Source: JBBTCJ01 sp038043285
GTDB lineage: Bacteria > Planctomycetota > Phycisphaerae > UBA1845
Direction: 5' to 3'
Assembly: GCA_038043285.1 (NCBI GenBank)
Contig: JBBTCJ010000002.1
Span: 1 to 64,000 of the forward strand
Length of the DNA: 64,000 bases
Of the stretch, positions 43,906-52,208 are shown piece after piece. The first letter of the stretch is position 1. The number at the start of each line of letters is the position of its first letter. The translations under genes were made by a program, and so were the position numbers. The notes under the pieces were generated by a model. The model ran no database searches. It was not told the origin of the DNA and saw only the letters and a list, made by a program, of their open reading frames with translations.

Positions 43906-43936
43906 CCGCGCGGGCTGAAGCCCGCGGCTCGGGAAA
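43906..43936. repeat. Dispersed palindromic repeat, copy 2 (GGGCTGAAGCCC core)
   Basis: The same palindrome as at 24282-24303, followed by the same CTCGGGAAA tail, lies in the 130-bp gap between the flippase and glycosyltransferase genes. About 31 bases are shared with copy 1. Two copies 19.6 kb apart indicate a dispersed family. Confidence 0.75.
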
Positions 43937-43957
43937 CACGGGCCGTGCGATGGGGGA

Positions 43958-45499
43958 TTACGTTCTCCCAAAACGCGCTAGCAAATAGCGAAGCGACTCG
44001 CGTCCCAAGGGCACAAAAAGTACCGTCGCGGCAACATAGACAACGCCGCCCACGGCGACGCGAACGATGAGCCGCAGCGGCCCGGCCAAGCTCATCGACA
44101 AGAGGCCGTCGGAGAGGAGAAGTCCTGCCGCGGCGGCCGCAACCGCACAGAGCAACGGTCGGAGAGTCGGCGTGATTGCGTCGCGAAGGCTCACCGAAGT
44201 TCCGCGAAGGCAGTACCAAAATGCGGGTAGAAGGGTGGCCCAGAGAGCAATGGCGTAGGCTGAGGCAACACCGAATCCGCCCCACGGAAGACCGGCGAGG
44301 AAGGCGGCGAGCGCGACGGGGGTCCACATGGCCTGCCACAGGAGCATTCGCCCGGGCCGACCGGTGGCGACGTAGATCCACCCGGTCGAGGCCGAGAGCA
44401 TTCGGGCGGCGGCGGCGATGAACAGAACGCGAAGCATCGGCGTCGCGGCGGTCCATTTCGGTCCGAAGATGGTCAACACCACGTCGTCGGTCCAAAAGGC
44501 TCCGCAGGCGCAGATCGGCAAACCAAGCAAGGCACAGAGCGAGAACATTCGGCGAAAGCTGGCGCGCAGTGCGGCGGGGTCGTACGCGACGCGGGACATG
44601 GCCGGGATGGCGGTCTCGCCGACGCCATACCCAGCGAAAGAAATCGGACGCATCATCAAGGCGTAGGAGCGGGAGTACAGACCCAACTCAGCTACGCCGC
44701 AGAAGCGGCCAATGAGAATATTGTCCATGTTGTTGCCGAAGTAACCCAACATACCGTGGCCGGTGAGCGCTCCGCCGAACCTGACCAATCCGCCGAGTCC
44801 TTCGCAACGTCTGGGCGGGCCGGGACGCCAGGGATAGGCGACGATGCAGGCGGCCGAGGTCACGCCGGCGATAGCGACGTCCTGGATCACCACCGACCAC
44901 CATTTCGCGCCCAGCAGCGCCGCGGCGACGGCGGCGACGGCGGCAGCCGTCGTACCGACGATTCGAGCCACGGCGAGTCGGCGAAACTTCATGTCGCGTT
45001 TGAGCATGGCCTGGTGCTGAACGCCGACGGCGCCCAGGGGGAAGACACAGGCCGTCGCCGCGGTGATCCAGAAGAGTCGTGGATCGCCATAAAACCAGAC
45101 GAGCAGCGGCGCAAGTCCGACGGTCGCTGCAAACAAAAGTAGTCCGAAGCCGAGGTTGAGCCAGAACAAGGTCGAAAGTTGTTCGCGCGATAGGTTCGGT
45201 CGTTGAATGGTGACTAAGGCCAGCCCGAAGTCGGAGAAGACGACAAAAAAGGCCGTCACGCTGGTGACCATGGCGACAAGGCCGTAGTCCTCCGGGGGGA
45301 GCAGGCGAGCGAGGATCGCCAATGCCGAAAACGCAACGACAGCGCCGACGACCTTGGCGGCGGTCATGACCGCCGCCCCGCTGACGGCGCCCTCGCCGAA
45401 CTTTCGCGGACCGGGTCGAGGCGGCGGAGGCGTAGGCGAGGTCGGGCCGTGCGGTCGGTCATCCACGGATGTCGCGGGTTGGCCAGCCGTCGGAGGCAT
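43958..45499 (-). CDS. Wzx-type polysaccharide flippase
   Basis: This is a 513-residue integral membrane protein with about 12-14 hydrophobic segments and polar N-terminus (about residues 1-35 with Pro repeats). The pattern, with FSDFGLALVTIQR and LGLYSRSYALMMRPI, matches the MATE/oligosaccharide flippase superfamily, which moves lipid-linked repeat units across the inner membrane. The ATG at 45499 has a strong GAGGGAAGG site 6-7 bp upstream. It follows wecG by 11 bp. Confidence 0.9.
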   Translation of the reverse strand: MPPTAGQPATSVDDRPHGPTSPTPPPPRPGPRKFGEGAVSGAAVMTAAKVVGAVVAFSALAILARLLPPEDYGLVAMVTSVTAFFVVFSDFGLALVTIQRPNLSREQLSTLFWLNLGFGLLLFAATVGLAPLLVWFYGDPRLFWITAATACVFPLGAVGVQHQAMLKRDMKFRRLAVARIVGTTAAAVAAVAAALLGAKWWSVVIQDVAIAGVTSAACIVAYPWRPGPPRRCEGLGGLVRFGGALTGHGMLGYFGNNMDNILIGRFCGVAELGLYSRSYALMMRPISFAGYGVGETAIPAMSRVAYDPAALRASFRRMFSLCALLGLPICACGAFWTDDVVLTIFGPKWTAATPMLRVLFIAAAARMLSASTGWIYVATGRPGRMLLWQAMWTPVALAAFLAGLPWGGFGVASAYAIALWATLLPAFWYCLRGTSVSLRDAITPTLRPLLCAVAAAAAGLLLSDGLLSMSLAGPLRLIVRVAVGGVVYVAATVLFVPLGRESLRYLLARFGRT

Positions 45500-45510
45500 A
45501 TCACCTTCCC

Positions 45511-46260
45511 TCAACGGTGACGTCCCAAGATATCCCGAAGGGCCAGGACGACGAACTTCGAGTTGGTGACGAGGTATCGCCGCCACATCCGGCGCGGCTC
45601 CTGGAGGCAGCGGTAGAACCATTCCAGCCCGGTTCGCTGCATCCAGCGCGGCGCGCGGCGGGTATTGCCCGCGAGCACGTCAAAGCTGCCGCCGACCCCG
45701 TGACAGATGGTGGCGTCCATCCGATCGCCGAAGCGGCGCATGAAAACCTCCTTCTTCGGAGAACTCATGGCGACCAGCAGGATATCCGGCCGGGCGTCGC
45801 GGACGCTGGTCGCCACGGCCTCGGCGTCGGCGTCCTTGAAGAAGCCGTCGCGGAATCCGGCGACAATCAACCCGGGGTAGTCTCGGCGCACGATCTCGAC
45901 GACACGTTCCAACGTGGAGGCCTCCGCGCCGAGGAGGTACACCCGAAGGCCACCTCGGTCGGCGAGGCGAAACAGCTCGAACATGAGGTCGATTCCGGCG
46001 ACGCGCTCCGGCAGCGGGTCGCGCTTCAGTCGGCTAAGCCAGACCAGGGGCATTCCGTCGGCCAGCACGAGTTCGCCCGTCACGACGCTTTCACGCAACA
46101 GGGAATCGCGCTGCAGGTTGACGAGCTTGGCGACGTTGACGACCGAGATCATCAGGCGGCGGCGTTCGCGGGCGTGCCGCTCGGCAATTCCAACCACTTC
46201 GTCCATCGACAAGGCGTCAACATCGACGCCCAGAAGCCGAACGCGGCGCACGGTCGCCAT
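45511..46260 (-). CDS. wecG: WecG/TagA/CpsF-family glycosyltransferase
   Basis: The 249-residue protein matches GT26: VRLLGVDVDALSMDEVV, SVVNVAKLVNLQRD, LLGAEASTLERVVE, and the end GVGGSFDVLAGNTRRAPRWMQRTGLEWFYRC. These enzymes transfer N-acetylmannosaminuronic acid, ManNAc or similar sugars onto undecaprenyl-linked intermediates at the membrane. ATG at 46260 was chosen; a GTG at 46332 that overlaps the methyltransferase stop (GTGA) is a plausible alternative and would add 24 residues. Sugar specificity is unknown. Confidence 0.92.
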   Translation of the reverse strand: MATVRRVRLLGVDVDALSMDEVVGIAERHARERRRLMISVVNVAKLVNLQRDSLLRESVVTGELVLADGMPLVWLSRLKRDPLPERVAGIDLMFELFRLADRGGLRVYLLGAEASTLERVVEIVRRDYPGLIVAGFRDGFFKDADAEAVATSVRDARPDILLVAMSSPKKEVFMRRFGDRMDATICHGVGGSFDVLAGNTRRAPRWMQRTGLEWFYRCLQEPRRMWRRYLVTNSKFVVLALRDILGRHR

Positions 46261-46328
46261 GCCCGATCCACTCCGCCGGGTACTCGACCCGGCGATCCCT
46301 CGCTCCTCAACAGCCGCTGTCGGTCGAC

Positions 46329-47117
46329 TCACTTGGGGATTCGCACGCGTACGTCGTATCGCGTCGTCGCGTAGGGTCGTTGGGACATCTCCTGCAGCAG
46401 AAACTCCGCCTCCAGGCCCCATCGGCGGAAGACGCGGCGAAAGAACGCCCGAGAGTAGGTGCGGCGGTGCAGGCCGTCCCGACCGCCGCGGATCCTCCGC
46501 TGTAGAAACCAAAACGGCGCCAAGGGAACCACGGTGGTCTCGGCCGCTCGTCGGGAAAGTCCCATGCGTTGAAGTCCCTGGACCTGCTTTTCCATGGTGC
46601 CGAAAATGTCGCCGATGAGAATCACGCCGCCGGGCTTACACACCCTGAGGCATTCGGCAATCACGCGTCGGGCGTAGTCCTTGGTGGGAAAGCACTGAAA
46701 TACGCTGTAAGAGAAGACCCGGTCGACGGATCGCGAAAGGATGGGAATACTTGACGCGTCGGCAACGCCCAGGCTCAGCCCGCCGCAGCAAACATCGAAA
46801 TCGCCGTGTCGCCGCACCAGGGCTTCGCAATGGTCGAACCCAATGCCGCGCTGCCCGTCGGTGAGTACGTTGGCCATCATCGCCCCACAGCCGCAACCGA
46901 CTTCCAACACGACGTCACCCGGTTGGACTTCGAGCTTACCGCGAATATCCTCGGCGGCCTGAATCGGAGCATCTTCGGCATGCCAACGATGCAGCTCATG
47001 CCAATCCGACGCCGAGGCGGTCTTCTCATACAGGCGGCGCCACGCGTGCAGACTCGCCCGCTCCTCACCGGACGATGGTAAGAGATTGTCTCCCTCCCGT
47101 GGCGTCGCGTCAGGCAT
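46329..47117 (-). CDS. SAM-dependent methyltransferase
   Basis: The 262-residue protein has the SAM-binding motif VVLEVGCGCGAMMANV and the following DHCEALVRRH acidic loop, then SRSVDRVFSYSVFQCF and CKPGGVILIGDI. It fits class I methyltransferases of sugar or lipid type. ATG at 47117 was chosen, where the frame overlaps the unknown upstream gene by 8 bp. A C-terminal basic part (FWFLQRRIRGGRDGLHRR) may contact membranes. The substrate is inferred only from the polysaccharide locus. Confidence 0.84.
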   Translation of the reverse strand: MPDATPREGDNLLPSSGEERASLHAWRRLYEKTASASDWHELHRWHAEDAPIQAAEDIRGKLEVQPGDVVLEVGCGCGAMMANVLTDGQRGIGFDHCEALVRRHGDFDVCCGGLSLGVADASSIPILSRSVDRVFSYSVFQCFPTKDYARRVIAECLRVCKPGGVILIGDIFGTMEKQVQGLQRMGLSRRAAETTVVPLAPFWFLQRRIRGGRDGLHRRTYSRAFFRRVFRRWGLEAEFLLQEMSQRPYATTRYDVRVRIPK

Positions 47118-48291
47118 GAACGGATTCTCCCTGGCGCCGACTTGCCGCCTTGGTTTCTCCATGTCGCGCACACCCCAATCCCGCAGCGTAGAGGATCCAT
47201 CCCAAGTGGTAGGGACGGCATTCCGAGTTGATCTCGTACTTCCCGGTCGCGCCGCTCCGCCGTCCGGATCGCAACCCGGCGCACCGGACGACGCCCTCGA
47301 ACATTCGCGCGAGTCGCCCGATCCCGAAGCGGTGAATGTCCCGCAGGATCAGCCCGTCTGCATCCACGACCATCCGCCGATTCATCTCGTTGCCGCCCCA
47401 AATCCACGACAGGCTCCGCTGAATCGCATCATCCACCACACCACCGCGCGCCGCAGCCGCCTCGTAAAGCGCCATCGGGGCCATCCCGTCCTGGTGGACG
47501 GAATACACCGGATACCCATCGACAACGCCACCGTCGCGGGCGTCGTATAACCACCACCATTGACCGTACTCGCCCTGCAGTTTGCACAGCTCCTCCGCCA
47601 CGGCCCGTGCAACACCAAGACTGTCCCCGCAATTCGCGGTGCGGGCATGGACGGCGAGGGCCATTAGGGGGTAAATCTGGTTGGCAAAGCAGGCGATGCG
47701 CCGCGAAACGCCGCGCCATGCGCCTGTGCGGCCATGGCGATAGAACAGTCTTATCTCCCGATTGTACAGCGACAAGAGCGCTTTTCTGCTTGCCGTGGCA
47801 AGCGCCGATGCGGACCCGTCGTCGATCCCATGGACCATGGCGTGATCGGCCCCAAGAAGCAACCACGCGAGTTCCACGGAATCCAATCCATGAGCTTGCG
47901 CCATGAGGCGAGAAAGCGCTCGCTCACATTCGAACCATTTCCCGCCGGCCGTGCCGGTGCCTGAGTGCAATGCTCTGCCCCACAGCCCCAATCCCCAGTC
48001 ACCCGGAGACAGCCGGGAATGATCCGCCGCTTCGACCCGTTTCCACAATGCGCGAACCAGATCACCCAGCTCCCCGACAACCGACACCCCCTTCCCCAGC
48101 CCAAGAAGCGCAATGAGCGCGTAGCGAATGCTGTATCCCTCCGGCTGGGCCGTGGAGCCGACGTACCGCATGGTGTAAGGCAGCCGCCCATCGGCGTAGG
48201 TCAACTGAAGCCCGCGCACAGCGAGTTCGCCCAGGCGGCGCCAGGCATCCCTTGGATCGCCGGGGCCCTCGTTCCTTACGGAAAGGGTCAT
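47110..48291 (-). CDS. Unknown protein of polysaccharide locus, possibly alpha-toroid fold
   Basis: This 393-residue protein is not recognised by me. It starts with ATG at 48291, overlapping the glycosyltransferase stop as ATGA. It has no signal peptide. Repeated helical segments with aromatic/glycine turns (TYADGRLPYTMRYVG, EYGQWWWLYDARDG, YSVHQDGMAPMAL) suggest an alpha/alpha-toroid as in glycoside-active enzymes or terpene cyclases. Acidic residues in the WWWLYDARDG and YSVHQDG phrases could be catalytic. Its location between a glycosyltransferase and a methyltransferase suggests a role in polysaccharide modification or epimerisation. Confidence 0.7.
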   Translation of the reverse strand: MTLSVRNEGPGDPRDAWRRLGELAVRGLQLTYADGRLPYTMRYVGSTAQPEGYSIRYALIALLGLGKGVSVVGELGDLVRALWKRVEAADHSRLSPGDWGLGLWGRALHSGTGTAGGKWFECERALSRLMAQAHGLDSVELAWLLLGADHAMVHGIDDGSASALATASRKALLSLYNREIRLFYRHGRTGAWRGVSRRIACFANQIYPLMALAVHARTANCGDSLGVARAVAEELCKLQGEYGQWWWLYDARDGGVVDGYPVYSVHQDGMAPMALYEAAAARGGVVDDAIQRSLSWIWGGNEMNRRMVVDADGLILRDIHRFGIGRLARMFEGVVRCAGLRSGRRSGATGKYEINSECRPYHLGWILYAAGLGCARHGETKAASRRQGESVHA

Positions 48292-49592
48292 GCGGGCAGT
48301 ATCCCCCGCTCCCGCAAGAGTCGCAGCACCGTTGCGAACTTCGCCTCCCACGAATGTCCCCGAGCCCACTCCCGTCGCTCGCGCCGCCGCAACTCATTGT
48401 CCTCGCTCAGGGCGCGGTCTACCGCATCGGCGAAGGCCTCCGGACCCCGAGCGACGTAGCATGGCGCGCCACAGACCGACAGCTCACGAAATGGCGTGCT
48501 GACCACCGGCTTCCCCAAGGTGAGATACTCCTTCAGCTTCACCGGATTGCAGTGCTCAATCCACTGATTCTGCAGCCAGGGCATGATGCAGACGTCAAAC
48601 GCACCCCCAAAGCGGGCGACGTCCCGGTAGGGCTGTTGAGGTACCGCGACGACATTGGAGTGCCGTCGCAGATCCATAAACTCCGGGGCCATGGCCCCAA
48701 GTAAGACGAACGTATAATCCCGCCGCGACGCAATCACGCGATCCAGCAACACCCGGTCCACCGTGTTTCCGTCGATGTTTCCAAAGAAGCCAATGATGGG
48801 ACGACGAACGTGACCAAGAACCTCCGGGATCATCCCGTCGGAACCCGCGGCCGAGAACATCTCCCAATCCACCCCATGGTCCACGTACTCTCCATAACCA
48901 TACAATCGGCGAGAGCGCTCCAGCAACGCGGCGCTGGAACAGACAACGAGATCGGCCAATCTGGCGATGGTCTCCTCCATTTCCGCAACGGCCCCGCATT
49001 CTCCGCCCAAAAGCCCGCTGTACAGGTCGCTCAACTGATAAACCGTTCCCGCGGCCGCCAGCCGTGACAACACCCGTGCTGCGGCCGGACAGGCGACCCA
49101 GATCAACGGGTGCTTCATCTTCCGAATGCGCAGCGCGAACCGAATCTGCGCGGCCAGCGCCGCGGACATCCCACGCCCCGACAACCCCGTCAGGCCGGGA
49201 TAGTAGATCGGCGTCATAACCCCAAAGCCCTCGCCACTGTCTCGAAAGTATCGAGCCATGCTTCGAGCCTTGCGCGCGATGCGGTGTAGGGACATTCCAC
49301 CATCCGTCACCGCCGGCGCCTTAACGCCAAGCGAATTGACATAGATAACGTTGGTCATGCGCGCGAATCTCCGCATGAACTGCATGTCCGCGTGTCCGCG
49401 GTTGTGGTACCACCAGTCCGAGTCGCCGAAACACAGCACGGAGTCAAAAGTTCGGAGCGCCGGGGCGATCGTTGATGCAGGCGGCCCGCTCGCCCGCACA
49501 GGCGCAGCGGATGACGGTGACTCCGCGCCAGGCCGAGCCTGCGCCTCGTTCGCGGAGTAGAAGCCCTTCTTCAAATGCGCGACCGAATCCAT
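48288..49592 (-). CDS. Glycosyltransferase (GT-B, family 1/4-like)
   Basis: The 434-residue enzyme has an N-terminal Rossmann half (VLCFGDSDWWYHNRGHADMQF) and a C-terminal half with CNPVKLKEYLTLGKPVVSTPF, which holds the nucleotide-diphosphate site, and the DGSDG..FFGNIDGN region. It resembles the glycosyltransferases often found in exosortase polysaccharide loci. The frame opens with TTG at 49601; ATG at 49592 was chosen. It overlaps the FemAB gene upstream by 22 bp and the unknown gene downstream by 4 bp. Sugar unknown. Confidence 0.86.
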   Translation of the reverse strand: MDSVAHLKKGFYSANEAQARPGAESPSSAAPVRASGPPASTIAPALRTFDSVLCFGDSDWWYHNRGHADMQFMRRFARMTNVIYVNSLGVKAPAVTDGGMSLHRIARKARSMARYFRDSGEGFGVMTPIYYPGLTGLSGRGMSAALAAQIRFALRIRKMKHPLIWVACPAAARVLSRLAAAGTVYQLSDLYSGLLGGECGAVAEMEETIARLADLVVCSSAALLERSRRLYGYGEYVDHGVDWEMFSAAGSDGMIPEVLGHVRRPIIGFFGNIDGNTVDRVLLDRVIASRRDYTFVLLGAMAPEFMDLRRHSNVVAVPQQPYRDVARFGGAFDVCIMPWLQNQWIEHCNPVKLKEYLTLGKPVVSTPFRELSVCGAPCYVARGPEAFADAVDRALSEDNELRRRERREWARGHSWEAKFATVLRLLRERGILPA

Positions 49593-50854
49593 GTTTTCCA
49601 AAGGGGGCCGCGGAGACGCGGGACATGCGGACTGACTCGGTTAAACCAGATGCGGTAGTACCCCAGGTGCAACATGCGGGCCGCTGCTCGCAGAAAAGCC
49701 GTGCGACGTCGCGACGAAGAACCTCGCCGAACGGCCCATATGGAGGTTGAATGGGTGATGCGGCCCGCCAGCTTGAGCTTGTAGTCATACATTCCGCGCA
49801 TGGCATCGAGCTGCGTACATCCCCGCTCGATCGCGTTTCGCAAGCTCATGCACAACAGCATTCGCCCGGGGCTATAGAAGTCCCATTGTCGATCGAGGTC
49901 GCGCGAGCCAATAATCCAATGTGCGCGGCGTCCGAATCCGATGCTGTACTGATATCCGACAATCCGGTCTCCCGCATCCAGGCGCAGCAGCATCAGGCGA
50001 CCGTGTTTTGCCTGCGCGGCGGACATCTCGCGGTGAAACGGCTGCGATTGCGGCCAATCGGCGAAGTGCCCCTGCTGTCCCTGCGCCTGCCATTGGGCCT
50101 GGTGCTGCGTGACAAAGCGGGGAAAGTTCTCCTCCAAGTCCGATGCTGCAACCGCGACCAGGTTTCCGGCTTGATCGCTGAAAAATCGGCGCTCGCGCCG
50201 GCGCACGTTGCTTCGTTCATCGGCGCTGAGTTTCTTCAGATACTCATCGTAGGAGGTCGGCAGATCAAACACGATGTGCGGCGTCGAGGCAATTTCGTGC
50301 TTTATCTCCCCAAGGCCGTCGCATCGCGCAATCGCCTCCGTTATCTCGCCCGAGTCTTCGAGATATCCTCCGAGGGGACCGAGATGGAGCAGATCCCACG
50401 GTTTCTCGGAGGTTACCTTGGCCACCAAGCCGGCCATGACCACGCGTGCGTGTTCTCGCGCGACGGCAAGCGAGGTCGTCGTCACCGAGTGATCGCAACC
50501 GACGAGGCGGACGACCCTGGCGGACACGGGCCCGATTCGAAGACGCTCCCGGAACAGAGGCACGATGCCGACGATTTCATTCTTCGCGCCAAAGACGTGC
50601 AACTCAAGACGACGTCCGTCCCCATAATGCTTCCACCACACTCTTCCCCAGTCGTAGGTCGCAAAGAGGTCGCCGCCAACGCTCTCGACGAAGGCATCCC
50701 ACTGCACCTGCAAGTCGGCCGCGGCCTCATAGGATGGGTACACGTCATGAGTCGGTAAGCCGGACGCCGTATCCTGGCCGCCGGCGGACCCGGTCGCAAC
50801 CGGTTTCATGGCGGCCGCTCCGCGAACCGAATGGTCATCGACGTGGACGGTCAT
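49571..50854 (-). CDS. FemAB-like GNAT acyltransferase 1
   Basis: The 427-residue protein belongs to the FemAB/BioF2-like GNAT group (GNAT_acetyltransf_6 type), seen from NVRRRERRFF, WQAQGQQGHFADWPQSQPFHREM, GYQYSIGFGRRAHWIIGSRDLDRQW and LDAMRGMYDYKLKLAG. Such proteins use aminoacyl-tRNA or acyl-CoA in cell-wall peptidoglycan bridges or polysaccharide decoration. In exosortase loci related FemAB proteins are frequent. The ATG at 50854 overlaps the stop of the second FemAB gene (ATGA). It is a close paralogue of that neighbour. Confidence 0.85.
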   Translation of the reverse strand: MTVHVDDHSVRGAAAMKPVATGSAGGQDTASGLPTHDVYPSYEAAADLQVQWDAFVESVGGDLFATYDWGRVWWKHYGDGRRLELHVFGAKNEIVGIVPLFRERLRIGPVSARVVRLVGCDHSVTTTSLAVAREHARVVMAGLVAKVTSEKPWDLLHLGPLGGYLEDSGEITEAIARCDGLGEIKHEIASTPHIVFDLPTSYDEYLKKLSADERSNVRRRERRFFSDQAGNLVAVAASDLEENFPRFVTQHQAQWQAQGQQGHFADWPQSQPFHREMSAAQAKHGRLMLLRLDAGDRIVGYQYSIGFGRRAHWIIGSRDLDRQWDFYSPGRMLLCMSLRNAIERGCTQLDAMRGMYDYKLKLAGRITHSTSIWAVRRGSSSRRRTAFLRAAARMLHLGYYRIWFNRVSPHVPRLRGPLWKTWIRSRI

Positions 50855-52208
50855 CTTCGGTCGTCCCGCGAGGGTGCTTCGTCAGTGGACGCGTGCCGAG
50901 CGCCCGCGAGGAATCTCGCGCGTACGAACCGCGGCCAAATGCCGGCAACAAGAAAGCCAGACCGCAACCAGGGGAACTTTGACCGCAGCCAGGGCGCAAG
51001 GTGCCAATACCAGAGCCGGTAGTACGCGAAGGAAACGAATCGCGTTACAGCACGGAAGGCGCGGAGGCGGATTGCGGAAGCTCCGCGACGTCGGGACGCC
51101 GCGACGGTCTTGACTTGAAGCGTCGTGGCGCCCAGGCGGCGCTTGTAATCGTATTCCCCCGGAAGCGCGTCGATTTGTGCGGCTCCCTCGCGTTGCGCGG
51201 ATCGCAACAGTTGACAAAAGCCGATGCGGCTGGCGACGCCCTCGGCCCTTGCCCCGATGATCCAATGCAGGCGCCGCCCGAAGGATCCGCCGTACTCGAC
51301 GGCGAGCGGCTTCGCATTCGAGGAAACGACCTGCATCGACAATCGTCCGCGGTCCAACAGGCGCAGCGCGAATTCGCGGTGGAAGGCCTCGATTCCCTTC
51401 CAGTCTTTGAAATGCCCAAGCCGGCCTTGGGCCTCCCATTGGCGGCCATGCAATTCGACCAGGTCGTCCAACCCTTTTCGCAATTCGTCCGAGTCTGCGA
51501 TGCTTTGCCGCAGTAAACCCGGAACGGCGTTCAGCTCGCGTTCGTCGTGCCGCACGTTGCGACGCTCCTTCGTGGATAGCGCAGCGAGAAAGGAGTCGAA
51601 ATCAGGCGAGACGTCGAACACATTGNNNNNNNNNNCACATTGTGGGGATACGCATGGTCGTCGAACGTGACGGTGATCCCGCCGCCGATTCGTCGAAGGG
51701 CTCGGACCAGTCGCGGGGCATTTTCCGAATATCCGGGAAGCTCGCCAAAGTGAAGAATGTCCCAACGAACGCGGGCCTGGAGGTCGCCAATGATGCGCGA
51801 CATGACTTCGTCAACGTACGCTTCCTCGACACATACGTTGCACGTGGTGACTCCGTGATCGCAGCCGACGATGCGGACGGCGCGCAGCGTCAGCGGTCCC
51901 CAGCGGAGCGATTCGTGGAATAGCGGGACGATCCCCACCATCGCGTCGCCGGCGCAGGCGACGTAGACCATGAGCGCTCGGTCATAGCCGAAGTGCTTCC
52001 ACCACAGTTCGCACCAATCGTACGAGGAAAACAAGTCCCCGCCGACGCGTTCAATGAAGGCATCCCAGGCGTCGCGTCGGCGAGTCAAGTCGCCGAAAGA
52101 TGCGAAGCACTCCAACCGCAGCCCGAGCGACCGCTCGTCGGCAGGTAGCCCACTCCCGGCGACAACGTTCTCCCTGGGCCGCCCGATCGCGTCGCTTTGA
52201 AGAATCAC
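50851..52208 (-). CDS. FemAB-like GNAT acyltransferase 2 (interrupted by an assembly gap)
   Basis: The gene runs from GTG at 52208 to a stop at 50851, but a run of ten Ns at 51626-51635 breaks the frame. Both halves are clearly the same protein: the upstream half has DLFSSYDWCELWWKHFGYDR and the downstream half NVRHDERELNAVPG, each matching the paralogue encoded next to it. Removing the Ns and one copy of the duplicated CACATTG (51619-51625 and 51636-51642) restores a continuous frame of 446 residues reading HAYPHNVFDVSPDF. I therefore read it as intact. It overlaps both its neighbours by 4 bp, consistent with coupling. A role in decorating polysaccharide or peptidoglycan is inferred. Confidence 0.85.
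51626..51635. other. Assembly gap (10 N)
   Basis: Ten Ns fill the junction of two contigs. The seven bases on each side, CACATTG, are identical, so the contigs probably overlap and the gap is artificial. Confidence 0.95.

Noticed and set aside
45469..46374. Plus-strand open frame over wecG
   Set aside because: Antisense to wecG, which has conserved motifs; the shadow frame has none.
50851..52208. Frameshifted or broken FemAB pseudogene
   Set aside because: The break is caused by ten Ns with a 7-base duplicated flank; removing them restores an intact frame.
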